Source: Methanolobus vulcani (GTDB lineage Archaea; Halobacteriota; Methanosarcinia; Methanosarcinales; Methanosarcinaceae). From it: 64,000 nucleotides of DNA. Positions 43,627-52,969 of the stretch are shown here, piece after piece. A model generated the notes under the pieces. That model saw only the letters and a program-made list of their open reading frames with translations, made no database searches and was not told the DNA's origin. How positions within the stretch are numbered: the first letter of the stretch is position 1; every line of letters begins with the position of its first letter. The position numbers and the translations under genes are program-made. Where the stretch lies: positions 248,001 to 312,000 of the forward strand of contig NZ_FNCA01000002.1 of the NCBI RefSeq assembly GCF_900100715.1, given 5' to 3'.

Positions 43627-45471
43627 ATGCAAAAACCTATGATTATTCACGACCCGGTACACAAGACCATCATACTTGATGAGTTCGAGCAGATGGTTCT
43701 AAACACAAAACATGTTCAGAGACTGAGAAATATCCAGCAGCTCGGACTTGTTGATCATGTCTACCCTGGTGCCAATCATACTCGTTTTGAGCACAGTATC
43801 GGTACTATGCATATGGCATCTATTATAGGTCGTTCACTCTCACTTGAGGATGAGGATATTCGCAAAATTAGGCTTGCAGGACTTCTGCATGACGTGGGTC
43901 ATTCTGCATTCTCGCATGCTGTGGAGAATGTACTCAAACGTAATCCTCAGTTGCAACCGGTGATTGAAGGAAAGAAATTCATAAAACACGAAGCTTTTTC
44001 CAGGGATATAATTTCCCGGATTCTACCTCAGGATAATTATATTGCAGGACACGTTGAATCTGAGTTTGGAATGGATGCATTCGACTTTTTTGCTGAAATA
44101 TCTAAAATAGCAACCGGAGATTCACGTTCCATATCAAAACCATATCTTGCACAGGTCATTGCAGGTGATGTGGACGCAGACAGAATAGATTTCCTGCTGC
44201 GTGATTCGTATCATACAGGTGTGTCATTCGGACTTATTGATGTCGATCAGATTATCAGCAGTCTAATAATTAAGGACGAAAATATCGTTCTGGGAAGTAC
44301 GGATGGTTCCAGCTATGGAAATGACATGGCCTTAACAGCTGCGGAATCAATGCTGATATCCCGGGCTCATCACTACACAGCAATCATACATAATCCAAAA
44401 ACACAGGCTGCCAGAGTGATGTTGCTATATGCACTTGAAGATGCTCTTGACCAATTTAAAGACAAGTCGGGAACAGATGCGGCAAAAGATGAAATTGTCC
44501 GTTTTTTTACAGAATACAATGACAATGATCTGCTTAACTTCATAAGGTCGAATACATCTGAAAAATCATTGTCTTTGCTTGGCAATCTTCGTGAAGGCAG
44601 GTTGTATGAACCTGTTGCACGGCTCAGTCAGAAGATACTCAGGCCATCCACCAGGATGTCACTTTCAACAATTGCCCGGCATGGTGTGGCTACTAAGAGA
44701 CTTGAAACAAGGCTTGCAAAGGAACTTGGCGACGTACTTGTTGATCTTACAGTAGCATCAGGTGTTCCAAAAAGCATGCGTGTTGCAATGGATGATGAAG
44801 ATGGATTCTTCTATGATGAATCTGCATTAGCTAACGGTCTAGTGCGTGCAATATCACGCCAGCTCTCACTAACAGCATTTTCACATCCTGATGTTGTCCT
44901 GGATAAAGACTCATCTTCTGTGATTTCTGAACTTCGCAGGGTTGTTGATGACCTCTCACCAAGACTTCTTCATTATACCAGAGAGGACCAGTATCTTCCA
45001 ATTGAGGGTATAATCCTGTTATTCTATGCGGTTCACAGCATTTTCGTTGATGAAAAACCGGGATTTGTTTCAATTCCCAGGCTAAGACATATAACATGGC
45101 TATATCGTACTATTCGTGAACTTGGTACTTTCCCAAAGCTTAAGAACCTCTTTGATTACTCATTCCACGAACGGTATGGTTTTCCATATTCTGAAAAGGT
45201 CTTTGAGGATATTCAGGTTCTGGTTGCTATGGGTATAGTTGATGAGGACCTTCGTTATTATGAAAAAGATGGAAGGTTCCGGCAGAGTTATGAATATGTT
45301 CTGACATGGGAAGGGGTTGAATATGCAGGGACACTTGCAGATGCATATCGTCCTGAATTTGAAGAAATGATGTCTCATCTTTCAATGGTCAAGCATTCTA
45401 TCAAAAGGGATATAGTTACTATCCCGTCAAACAGGTATGTAGCTAAAAAACGATCCATAGGTGTAAAATAA
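43627..45471 (+). CDS. HD-domain phosphohydrolase (dNTPase/SAMHD1-like)
   Basis: 614 residues. The metal-binding HD domain is in the N-terminal third: H in NHTRFEHSIGTMHMA, HD in LAGLLHDVGHSAFSHAVE, and D in VIAGDVDADRIDFLLRDS. It belongs to the SAMHD1/dGTPase-like superfamily and probably hydrolyses deoxynucleoside triphosphates or another nucleotide; the long C-terminal half (~250-614) is family-specific and mostly helical. It overlaps trmI by TAATG, so the two are translated together, and a ribonucleotide-reductase operon follows within 2 kb, which would fit a role in dNTP balance. Confidence 0.88.
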   Translation: MQKPMIIHDPVHKTIILDEFEQMVLNTKHVQRLRNIQQLGLVDHVYPGANHTRFEHSIGTMHMASIIGRSLSLEDEDIRKIRLAGLLHDVGHSAFSHAVENVLKRNPQLQPVIEGKKFIKHEAFSRDIISRILPQDNYIAGHVESEFGMDAFDFFAEISKIATGDSRSISKPYLAQVIAGDVDADRIDFLLRDSYHTGVSFGLIDVDQIISSLIIKDENIVLGSTDGSSYGNDMALTAAESMLISRAHHYTAIIHNPKTQAARVMLLYALEDALDQFKDKSGTDAAKDEIVRFFTEYNDNDLLNFIRSNTSEKSLSLLGNLREGRLYEPVARLSQKILRPSTRMSLSTIARHGVATKRLETRLAKELGDVLVDLTVASGVPKSMRVAMDDEDGFFYDESALANGLVRAISRQLSLTAFSHPDVVLDKDSSSVISELRRVVDDLSPRLLHYTREDQYLPIEGIILLFYAVHSIFVDEKPGFVSIPRLRHITWLYRTIRELGTFPKLKNLFDYSFHERYGFPYSEKVFEDIQVLVAMGIVDEDLRYYEKDGRFRQSYEYVLTWEGVEYAGTLADAYRPEFEEMMSHLSMVKHSIKRDIVTIPSNRYVAKKRSIGVK

Positions 45472-46223
45472 TGTTAACAGGCGAGTTGGTTTTGCTGAAG
45501 ACGTCCCACAGGGACAGGGTCAAGGAATTCATTGCGAAAGTTTCCGATGATCAGTTGCACACGAATTTTGGGATCATAGATTTATCCTCACTTTCAGATA
45601 AGGAACCTGGTGATATTGTAGTCTCTCATATGGGTCATGAATTCACAATCCAGCGTCCTAAGATGCCAGATTTCTTCAGGCATGCAAAAAGAACTGGTGC
45701 TCCCATGATGCCAAAGGACATTGGCATGATAATTGCTTACACCGGTCTTAACAAAAATGATATTGTCCTTGATGCAGGTACAGGTTCCGGAATTCTTACA
45801 ATGTACCTCGGTTCCATTGCAAAAAGAGTTGTCACTTATGAAGTGAATGAGGAATTCATGAAGGTAGCAGCTAAGAATGTGCAGAGTGCTGGCCTTGATA
45901 ATGTGGAACTTCGCTGTGGTGACATTGTTGATGAGATTAAGTGCATCGATGAAAAGTTCGATGTCATAACTCTCGATACTCAAAACACTAAAGATGTCAT
46001 TCCAAATGTCAGGAAAGTACTTTATCCGGGTGGCTTCATTGCAACGTATTCTCCTTTCTTTGAGCAGACAAAAGAAATACGTGATGCACTTGATGCTGAA
46101 GGTTTTGATGAGGTTATGACGATGGAATTCACTGAACGTGAGATCTCATTTTCTTCAAGGGGAACTCGTCCTTCTACGTCAAAAGTAGGGCACACAGGCT
46201 TTATAACAATAGCAAGAGCCTGA
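45471..46223 (+). CDS. trmI: tRNA (adenine-57/58-N1)-methyltransferase TrmI family
   Basis: 250 residues. A Rossmann SAM-dependent methyltransferase: MMPKDIGMIIAYTGL is the TrmI substrate segment, VLDAGTGSGILTMYLG is SAM motif I, and VTYEVNEEFMKVAAKNV is motif II; an N-terminal small barrel (~1-70) is typical of archaeal TrmI. It methylates N1 of A57 and A58 in the T-loop of tRNA. The start ATG overlaps the stop of the HD gene. It converges with radB. Confidence 0.93.
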   Translation: MLTGELVLLKTSHRDRVKEFIAKVSDDQLHTNFGIIDLSSLSDKEPGDIVVSHMGHEFTIQRPKMPDFFRHAKRTGAPMMPKDIGMIIAYTGLNKNDIVLDAGTGSGILTMYLGSIAKRVVTYEVNEEFMKVAAKNVQSAGLDNVELRCGDIVDEIKCIDEKFDVITLDTQNTKDVIPNVRKVLYPGGFIATYSPFFEQTKEIRDALDAEGFDEVMTMEFTEREISFSSRGTRPSTSKVGHTGFITIARA

Positions 46224-46284
46224 ATTTTTATTTTTAAAATCTTTCTTTGTTTATCTATTCTGGCTCAGTTTTTGGAGTTTAAAA

Positions 46285-46950
46285 TTATCTGACGCCTTCA
46301 TTGGTGATGGTAAATTCACAGGTACCGCCTTCAGGAAGTGAGCGGTGTTTCCAGAGCTTTGCACGTCTTTTGCCATCTCCGGTCTTTTCAAGCTGGATTA
46401 TGGTCTTTGATATGTGCTCGATCCCGCTGCCGCCTATTGGTCTAACGCCGCCTGCCATGTCGTTGTAGACCTGGTTTGTCATGACAGCAACTATTCTGTA
46501 TTTGCGTGCAATGGCATGTACCAGTCCTATCTGGTTTGCAAGTTCTCTTCTTGTCCTTATGCCGGATTCTTCCTGGTCAAGTTCGAATCTGTAAAAAGCG
46601 GTTGCAGAGTCAATCAGTATCAGTCCGACTTTGTCTGATATGAGCTTCTCGATCTCTTTTACTGCTGCATATTGTTCTTCAAAATTATGAGGTTCAAAGA
46701 TAATTATCTGCTGAGCTATCTCTTTAGCATTTTCTCCGGCAATCTGCCTGAACCTGTCAGGTGAGATGGCTTCGGTATCTATGTAGATAGCTTTTTTTCC
46801 TTTTTTGACACATTCCACTGCAAGCTGGAGACACAGATTTGTCTTTCCACTTCCCGGTTCTCCAAATATTTGTGTGACTACGCCTGCTTCAAATCCTCCT
46901 CCTAAAAGATCATCAATAGGCTTGCAGCCGGAACTTAGTTGTTCAGTTAT
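46285..46950 (-). CDS. radB: DNA repair and recombination protein RadB (apparent ATA start)
   Basis: 221 residues if read from the ATA at 46950. A GTG at 46818 gives only 177 residues and would remove the Walker A motif. The upstream frame encodes ITEQLSSGCKPIDDLLGGGF and then IFGEPGSGKTNLCL, exactly where archaeal RadB has it, and is open back to a TAA at about 46974 without any ATG, GTG or TTG. AGAGGTG lies five bases before the ATA. RadB is a RadA/RecA-like paralogue without strand-exchange activity that modulates recombination and Holliday-junction processing. Walker B-like VGLILIDSATAFYRFE is intact. Size and domain match RadB (about 220 residues). Confidence 0.85.
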   Translation of the reverse strand: MTEQLSSGCKPIDDLLGGGFEAGVVTQIFGEPGSGKTNLCLQLAVECVKKGKKAIYIDTEAISPDRFRQIAGENAKEIAQQIIIFEPHNFEEQYAAVKEIEKLISDKVGLILIDSATAFYRFELDQEESGIRTRRELANQIGLVHAIARKYRIVAVMTNQVYNDMAGGVRPIGGSGIEHISKTIIQLEKTGDGKRRAKLWKHRSLPEGGTCEFTITNEGVR

Positions 46951-47375
46951 CTTTACACCTCTTTGCCAGAATTATCTGCTATAATAGGGTTTATAATATA
47001 CATCTTTTGGCACTGGTAGTGTGTTTTTCTTTTATCTTTTTTTCTTTTTTATTTTTCTGGTCTTCTTGTCATTTCCTCTTTGCTCTGAAAAAAATATAAG
47101 CTATCATATCAGTTTCATTGTTGTTATCATGTTAGTTTAATTTATGTTTCATATTTGATAACAAATATGGTGTGCTATACTCCACTGTATATTCAAACGC
47201 AGTTTGAAAAACCATTATTAAGCTAAAAACCATTTGTATAATTTACCTTCTGGAAACAGAGGTTTCAATAACTACAATGTCATTTGAATGCGTTTTTCAA
47301 TTTGGCATTGTTGTTCCTCTCCAGAATAGGACTAATATAATAATTCATTTATATACAATCGAGGGACGCGAGAAT
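46951..47375. other. 425-bp intergenic region before the ribonucleotide reductase operon
   Basis: No gene is called. It holds the T-rich radB upstream region, the dyad TTCAAAC-GCA-GTTTGAA (47192-47208), a related TTGAA-TGCGTTT-TTCAA element near 47286-47302, and a TATA box TTTATATA (47348-47355) placed 20-28 bases before the glutaredoxin ATG, which suggests a short or absent leader. Confidence 0.55.
47192..47208. promoter_or_regulatory. 17-base dyad upstream of the glutaredoxin-nrdDG operon
   Basis: TTCAAAC-GCA-GTTTGAA, perfect arms of seven with a three-base centre, 168-184 bases before the glutaredoxin start. A related element with TGCGTTT lies near 47286-47302. It does not match the NrdR box. 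Candidate operator for ribonucleotide reductase expression. Confidence 0.35.
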
Positions 47376-47627
47376 ATGGTTGAAGTGGTTATATATACAA
47401 CACAGACTTGCCCGAAATGCGAGCAATTAAAAAAGGTACTTGAATCAAAAGGAGTTGCATTTGCAACAGCAGATATGTCTACTCCTGAAGCTTTGACCGA
47501 ACTAAAATTTAATGGTGTTTTCACCATGACTGCTCCTGTACTCCAGATCGGCGATGAGTTTTTAACTCATAAGGAACTGTTCAGTGGTCCTGACGTGAAC
47601 CTGGAAGCATTGGGCAGTATATTCTAA
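47376..47627 (+). CDS. glutaredoxin/NrdH-like redox protein
   Basis: 83 residues from ATG 47376; a frame reaching 47277 runs through the promoter. A thioredoxin fold with the active-site pair CPKC in VVIYTTQTCPKCEQLKKVLE. Located 24 bases upstream of nrdD, so it probably delivers electrons to this ribonucleotide reductase, replacing formate or thioredoxin as reductant; some class III enzymes do use a NrdH-like protein. A TATA box lies 20-28 bases before the start codon. Confidence 0.85.
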   Translation: MVEVVIYTTQTCPKCEQLKKVLESKGVAFATADMSTPEALTELKFNGVFTMTAPVLQIGDEFLTHKELFSGPDVNLEALGSIF

Positions 47628-47650
47628 GTGCAATCAAACTAAAGGTGGGA

Positions 47651-50053
47651 ATGATGGACGTATGTGCTACTAATATTAAGGACAAGGTCGAACTTGAAAA
47701 TGCAGATTTGGGAACTGACATGCAGGTTCGCGCAGAGGAAGACGAGAGGACAGATACCAGTATGACAACACTCGCAAAACAACATGCTATACAGAAGACG
47801 CTCGATGGTCATGATATATCCATAATGCCAAAGGTACGTACCACCGCTGGCCATATGGTGGACTGGGATCGCAGTATAATTGTGAACCAGTTGTTAAAGG
47901 AAACAAAGCTTGCTGAGAGATTCCACGGCAAGCCCGGCATCGAAAAGGATGAGGCACTTGAAATTGCAAAGGATGTAGAGCGCCGTATCAGAAGCCTTGA
48001 TCTTAAGTTCCTTTCAGGTCCGCTTATCAGAGAAATTGTCAACATGGAACTTCTTCAGAGGGGTCATGTTGAATGGAGAAACATCTCTACCAGAATAGGT
48101 ACTCCTGTATACGATGCATGTGAGATCGATCTTGGAAGCGGGTTTGAGGCAAATGATAATGCAAACCTTCAGGAAAATGCTGAAACATCTCACAAGAAGA
48201 AGGCAGACAAGATATCAAAGGAACAGTATCTGCTACTGTTGCCTCCAAAGCTTGCTGATTTGCACCTTAATGGTGACCTTCACATTCATGATCTTGAATA
48301 TCTTGGAACCCGTGCTTTCTGTCAGGACTGGGATCTGAGGTATTTCTTCTACTATGGTCTTATGCCAGATGGTTCAGGTGCCAAAGCAAGTGTAGCCGGC
48401 CCTGCAATGAAAGCTGAGGTTGCCATCCTCCATGCAGTGAAGGCTCTGGGAAGTGCCCAGACAAACTTTGCAGGTGGTCAGGGATTCTATAACTTCCTTA
48501 CATTCCTTGCTCCATACCTTGAGGGCAAGAGTTACAGTGATATTAAGCAGCTCATGCAGATGTTCGTGTATGAGATGACCCAGATGATGGTAGCCCGTGG
48601 TGGACAGGTAGTATTCTCTTCAGTCCAGCTTTCTCCAGGTGTACCAAAGCTCTGGAAGGACAAGCCTGCTGTCTATAAGGGACGTGTCCACAATGGTGAG
48701 AATGGAACCCAGACACGTACCTATGACGAGTTTGAGCGTGAGGTCCGTCTTGCATTCAAGGCTCTTATGGACGTAATGATCGAAGGTGACAACTGGGGTA
48801 AGCCGTTCAACTTCCCAAAGCCTGAGATCTCAATTGAGCCTGACTTTATGGAAGAGGATGAATTCTTCAACAAGGCACATCCTGATCTTCCAGGTTATGA
48901 GGAACTTTATGACATGACATTCGAACTTGCAGCAAAGTTCGGAACTCCATATTTCGATAATCAGTTACCAGAATACAGAGGTGCAGGTGAGGGTATATCC
49001 TGTTATCAGTGCTGTGCATACCAGTTCTCAGCAAATGCTGATGCAGATGACAGTTTTGAGGACAAGCTTTTGTTCAAAGATGGAAAACATTTCTCAATGG
49101 GTTCCTGGCAGGTTGTCTCTCTAAACTGCCCAAGAGCGGCATACAGGGCGAATGGGGATGATTCTGCTCTGTTTGCCGACCTCAAACAACTGATGGATCA
49201 GTGTATACAGCTCTTCAAGACAAAGCGCAACTGGATGGAGAACATCATTGATAACAACAGGATGCCATTTGCAACACAGAGACCAAAGGACCCTGTTACA
49301 GGTGAGAAAGGATGCATTGCAGTGGATATAGATTCACTTGTATGCACCATCGGTGTTGTAGGTATCAATGAAATGGTTCAGTACCACACCGGTTCACAGT
49401 TGCATGAATCAAGAGATGCATTCAAGTTTGCTATCAGGGTAATGACCGAAATGGAAATGTATGCACACGAGCTCAGTCAGAAGCATGGTCTTGAGATCGC
49501 TCTTGCACGCACACCTGCTGAGACAACAGGTCAGAGATTCTCAGTATCTGATATGCTCCATGATGAGTACAGGGACTGTGTCCTTGAAGTTGTCAAGGGC
49601 GACAAGGAAGCTGCTCTTGCAAATCTCAGAAAGACCACAGATCTGCCTGTCTATTACACCAACGGTACACACGTACCACCGGGTGCCAACATCTCACTTA
49701 TTGACAGGATAAACATCGAGCATGTGTTCTTCCCTATCGTTGATGGTGGAAATATCTGTCACATCTGGATGGGTGAAGGTTCACCAGATGCAAAGGGACT
49801 CAAAGAGTTTGCAATGAACATTGCAAGAAACACTCAGATAGGTTACTTCGCTTTTACCAAGGACATGACTGTATGTCTCAATGACTTCCATATGATGTCA
49901 GGTCTTAAGTGCACATGTGAGAACTGTGGTTCCACCAATGTAGAGCAGATGTCCAGGGTAACCGGATATGTCCAGGCAGTAGGTGGCTGGAACAATGGTA
50001 AGAGGCAGGAACTTGCAGACAGAATGCGCTACAGTTCCTCAGACATGATCTGA
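47651..50053 (+). CDS. nrdD: anaerobic ribonucleoside-triphosphate reductase (class III)
   Basis: 800 residues from ATG 47651 (GGTGGGA before it; a GTG two codons earlier is less likely). It reduces ribonucleotides to deoxyribonucleotides with a glycyl radical. The N-terminal ATP-cone (~60-150, KVRTTAGHMVDWDRSIIVN) provides allosteric control. Catalytic and structural signs: CYQCCAYQFSA in the active barrel, and at the C-terminus CTCENCGSTNVEQMSRVTGY with the metal-binding cysteines and the radical glycine in RVTGY. Operon: glutaredoxin, nrdD, nrdG. A second NrdD lies at the right edge of the window. Confidence 0.97.
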   Translation: MMDVCATNIKDKVELENADLGTDMQVRAEEDERTDTSMTTLAKQHAIQKTLDGHDISIMPKVRTTAGHMVDWDRSIIVNQLLKETKLAERFHGKPGIEKDEALEIAKDVERRIRSLDLKFLSGPLIREIVNMELLQRGHVEWRNISTRIGTPVYDACEIDLGSGFEANDNANLQENAETSHKKKADKISKEQYLLLLPPKLADLHLNGDLHIHDLEYLGTRAFCQDWDLRYFFYYGLMPDGSGAKASVAGPAMKAEVAILHAVKALGSAQTNFAGGQGFYNFLTFLAPYLEGKSYSDIKQLMQMFVYEMTQMMVARGGQVVFSSVQLSPGVPKLWKDKPAVYKGRVHNGENGTQTRTYDEFEREVRLAFKALMDVMIEGDNWGKPFNFPKPEISIEPDFMEEDEFFNKAHPDLPGYEELYDMTFELAAKFGTPYFDNQLPEYRGAGEGISCYQCCAYQFSANADADDSFEDKLLFKDGKHFSMGSWQVVSLNCPRAAYRANGDDSALFADLKQLMDQCIQLFKTKRNWMENIIDNNRMPFATQRPKDPVTGEKGCIAVDIDSLVCTIGVVGINEMVQYHTGSQLHESRDAFKFAIRVMTEMEMYAHELSQKHGLEIALARTPAETTGQRFSVSDMLHDEYRDCVLEVVKGDKEAALANLRKTTDLPVYYTNGTHVPPGANISLIDRINIEHVFFPIVDGGNICHIWMGEGSPDAKGLKEFAMNIARNTQIGYFAFTKDMTVCLNDFHMMSGLKCTCENCGSTNVEQMSRVTGYVQAVGGWNNGKRQELADRMRYSSSDMI

Positions 50054-50061
50054 AGCTAAGT

Positions 50062-50850
50062 ATGAGAGTAAATTATGGGAATACCATTCCCATATCAACT
50101 GTAGATTGGCACGGAAAGGTGTCGATCGTCTTCTTTTTACGAGGATGTCCTTACAGGTGTCCTTATTGCCAGAACCATGAGCTCGTTTTTGAAAGCAACA
50201 TGGTGGAAGCTTCCGTACTTGAAGCAGAGATGAAGAAGTCCCGACCCTTTGTAAGCAGTGTGGTTTTCTCAGGTGGCGAACCCTTGATGCAGAAGGATGC
50301 TGTTATGCATCTTGCAGGGTATGCAAAGAAAATCGGCCTGCTTGTGGGTGTTCATACTAATGGCTATTATCCTCACGTAATGGCCGAACTTATAGAGAAA
50401 GGGCTTGTGGACAAATTCTTCATCGATGTCAAGGCTCCGCTGAATAAGACGGAAAAGTATGCAAAGGCAATTGGGTGTCTTGATTATACTGATATTCATA
50501 TTGATCCGCAAAAAGTGGTTGAAAAAGTTTGTGAATCTATTAATCTGGTTCTTAAAAATGACATTGAACTTGAAATGAGAACTACTATTATCAGGGATTT
50601 TATGGGAAGTTTCGATGAAGTCTCAGAAATTGCAAGATCCATTAATGAACTTACTGGCAGTCGTGAACCAGTTTATGTTCTTCAGCAGGGCTTTGGAGAA
50701 AATGCGATGATGGAATCTCTCAGGGATATAAAGCCGTTAAGCAGGAATGAACTTGCTGAGCTTGCGGATGTTGCTCATGAGTTCCTTGACAATATCTATG
50801 TCAGGACAAAAGAGAAAGGCAACGAGAAGCTTAACTTCGAATCAATTTGA
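50062..50850 (+). CDS. nrdG: anaerobic ribonucleotide reductase activase (radical SAM)
   Basis: 262 residues. Radical SAM activase that forms the glycyl radical on NrdD: the cluster-binding motif is CPYRCPYC (CxxxCxxC) in FFLRGCPYRCPYCQNHELVF, followed by VVFSGGEPLMQKD and VHTNGYYPH. The N-terminus MRVNYGNTIPISTVDWHGK is usual. It starts 9 bases after nrdD. Slightly longer than bacterial NrdG (about 155-230), matching archaeal activases. Confidence 0.93.
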   Translation: MRVNYGNTIPISTVDWHGKVSIVFFLRGCPYRCPYCQNHELVFESNMVEASVLEAEMKKSRPFVSSVVFSGGEPLMQKDAVMHLAGYAKKIGLLVGVHTNGYYPHVMAELIEKGLVDKFFIDVKAPLNKTEKYAKAIGCLDYTDIHIDPQKVVEKVCESINLVLKNDIELEMRTTIIRDFMGSFDEVSEIARSINELTGSREPVYVLQQGFGENAMMESLRDIKPLSRNELAELADVAHEFLDNIYVRTKEKGNEKLNFESI

Positions 50851-50916
50851 AGTTTAAACAATTTTTTAATACTTTCCTATCAATCATTTAATTATACTTT
50901 AAAAGGGTGTGATTAA

Positions 50917-51780
50917 ATGAAAGCAAAATTCAGTAGCGTTGCGATACTAATTATTCTACTGGCAGCTACTTTTGTATCTGGCTGTGCGAGTAGCTACCAA
51001 GAATCCTCAACACAGTCATCAGATTACATGGCAGTTGAAGAATACGATAACTCATATGCAAGAAATGTAGTTATGGATGAGTCCGGATATGCTGATTATG
51101 GCGGGGCTTCAACTGCTTCTGTGGACCGCAAGACTATAACTACTGTTGATATGACCATACAGGTTAGCAATGCTGCAGAGGGCATTGACAAGATCTCAAA
51201 AATGGCAGTTGCCTCAGGTGGATATGTTTCCAGTTCTTCGATTTATGATTCTTATTATGGTTCCGACGAAAGTAAGGAAGGATATGTTATTGTCAGGGTT
51301 CCTGAGTCAGAATATTCATCTTTCCTTGAGGATGTGGGTGAACTTGGTGAAGTGACAAGTAAAAGTGTAAGTGCCCAGGATGTAACTGAAGAATATATTG
51401 ATGTAAGTGCACGTCTGGACAATCTTGAAAGGCAGGAGTCCCGCCTTCAGGATATTCTGAATATGACTGAAACTGTTGAGGATGTCCTGGCAGTTGAAAA
51501 GGAACTGGAAAGAGTTCGTGGTGAGATCGAAAGCCTCACAGGAAGGTTGAATTATCTTGATGACAGAATCGAGTTTTCAACTATCAGTATCCGTGTAACA
51601 GAACCAAGGCCAATAACCCGTTCATGGGGCATCAGGGATGCAATATCTGAGTCTGTTAACGGTTTCATATCAATGATCAATGCATTGATAATCCTTATTG
51701 GTTATCTCCTGCCACTTGTGATCGTTCTGATATTCTTTGGCGGAGCTGGTCTGTTCATCAGAAGAAGGATTAGGAGATAG
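50917..51780 (+). CDS. DUF4349 lipoprotein
   Basis: 287 residues. A lipoprotein signal ends in VSGC (cysteine ~22), followed by a Ser/Glu-rich linker and the DUF4349 domain (KTITTVDMTIQVSNAAEGIDKI through FSTISIRVTEPRP), with a coiled-coil part (LDNLERQESRLQDIL, VLAVEKELERVRGEIESL) inside it and a C-terminal membrane helix (LIILIGYLLPLVIVLIFFGG). Exported and membrane-anchored; function unknown, possibly envelope maintenance. It ends in TAG; a second in-frame TAG follows at once, so normal termination is likely. A hairpin terminator lies at 51807-51826. Confidence 0.85.
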   Translation: MKAKFSSVAILIILLAATFVSGCASSYQESSTQSSDYMAVEEYDNSYARNVVMDESGYADYGGASTASVDRKTITTVDMTIQVSNAAEGIDKISKMAVASGGYVSSSSIYDSYYGSDESKEGYVIVRVPESEYSSFLEDVGELGEVTSKSVSAQDVTEEYIDVSARLDNLERQESRLQDILNMTETVEDVLAVEKELERVRGEIESLTGRLNYLDDRIEFSTISIRVTEPRPITRSWGIRDAISESVNGFISMINALIILIGYLLPLVIVLIFFGGAGLFIRRRIRR

Positions 51781-51806
51781 GTCTTTTAGCCGAACTTTTG
51801 TTTTAA

Positions 51807-51826
51807 GCTGGCATCCAACTGCCAGC
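51807..51826 (+). terminator. hairpin after the DUF4349 gene
   Basis: GCTGGCA-TCCAAC-TGCCAGC forms a 7-bp stem with a 6-base loop, 27 bases after the stop codon, followed by an AT-rich tail with short T-runs (TTCTTTT). Confidence 0.6.
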
Positions 51827-51917
51827 AAATAATTCTTTTAAGTTTTAAGTATTAAGCTTTAGTAACAATGGTCCATGTCAAGTAATTATATATAGCACAT
51901 TAAAATAGCAGATAACT

Positions 51918-52910
51918 ATGAATGACCCTATTTCCGTATCCGAGCTTGGTGAACGTCCTCTCATAAGTCGTCTGTCAGGTATTTTCAGTTCAGTATATAA
52001 CCCTGATGTTGCATTAGGTGCAGGACCCGATGACTGTGCTGTTGTTGATATTTCTGAAAATGAGTATATGGTAATAACAACGGACATGTTACACCGAAAG
52101 ACTGATTTTCCTCTTTGCATGACTCCGTGGCAGATAGGCTGGATGTCTGCTGCAGTTAATTTCAGTGACGTTGCGTCAATGGGCGCCAGGCCAATAGGTT
52201 TTCTCTCAGCCATGGGTTTTTCTAAGGATACTGAGCTCTCATTTATTGATGAGATTTCAAGGGGAATGAACGATTGTGCCAAATTCTGTGGGACCTCTGT
52301 CATAGGTGGCGATATTGACACCCATGATGAGCTAACGATCACTGGCACAGCTCTTGGGAAAGTAAGTAAATCAGAACTTCTGACCAGAAGAGGTGCAAAG
52401 CCTGGTGATCTTATCTGCGTTACTGGTTTTGCAGGTTCTGCCGGAGCTGCACTACATGCCCTTGAAAATGATATTGATATTCCGGAGAGTCTTATGAATA
52501 TGCTACTTGAACCTGTTCCACGGGTAAATGAAGCTCAGGAACTTGCCCGTACGGGTGCTGTAACAAGTATGATGGATACCAGTGACGGACTGGCAATGTC
52601 ACTTCATGATCTTGGAGATCTTAATAAGGTAGGTTTTAGAATTGATGAGGGATCTCTTCCCATACAACAGGAAATTGTAGATTTTATAAGCGCAGAACGT
52701 TCCATTCTTTCTGATTTCGCACTTTATACAGGTGGTGATTTCGAACTGCTTTTCACAGTTTCCCCGGATATGCTGGAAGCAGCTCAAAGCGCATGTTATT
52801 TAAATGTTATAGGAGAAGTAGTTGACCGGGAAGTTGGTACTACACTTAGGTGCCATAGCGGAGAAAACCTGACGATTTTTCGAAAAGGTTATCTACAATT
52901 GGGGAATTAA
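51918..52910 (+). CDS. thiL: thiamine-monophosphate kinase
   Basis: 330 residues of the AIR-synthase/PurM-like superfamily. ThiL phosphorylates thiamine phosphate to the diphosphate cofactor with ATP. Segments: GPDDCAVVDISENEYMV with the metal-binding aspartates, TTDMLHRKTDFP, VNFSDVASMGARP, VIGGDIDTHDEL, and MMDTSDGLAMSLHDLG. A TATA-like AATTATATATAG about 21-31 bases before the ATG and no ribosome site suggest a leaderless or very short leader. Monocistronic. Confidence 0.94.
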   Translation: MNDPISVSELGERPLISRLSGIFSSVYNPDVALGAGPDDCAVVDISENEYMVITTDMLHRKTDFPLCMTPWQIGWMSAAVNFSDVASMGARPIGFLSAMGFSKDTELSFIDEISRGMNDCAKFCGTSVIGGDIDTHDELTITGTALGKVSKSELLTRRGAKPGDLICVTGFAGSAGAALHALENDIDIPESLMNMLLEPVPRVNEAQELARTGAVTSMMDTSDGLAMSLHDLGDLNKVGFRIDEGSLPIQQEIVDFISAERSILSDFALYTGGDFELLFTVSPDMLEAAQSACYLNVIGEVVDREVGTTLRCHSGENLTIFRKGYLQLGN

Positions 52911-52969
52911 GATTAGGCAGGATTAGTTTACGATATTTAATTATATATTTAATTTAAGGAAGGTTTAGA

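Noticed and set aside
46285-46818. RadB as a 177-residue protein starting at GTG 46818
   Set aside because: It would lose the Walker A motif that is plainly encoded upstream in the same frame.
51778-51780. TAG stop of the DUF4349 gene read as a possible pyrrolysine codon
   Set aside because: A second in-frame TAG follows within three codons and the DUF4349 domain plus membrane helix are already complete; a terminator hairpin follows.
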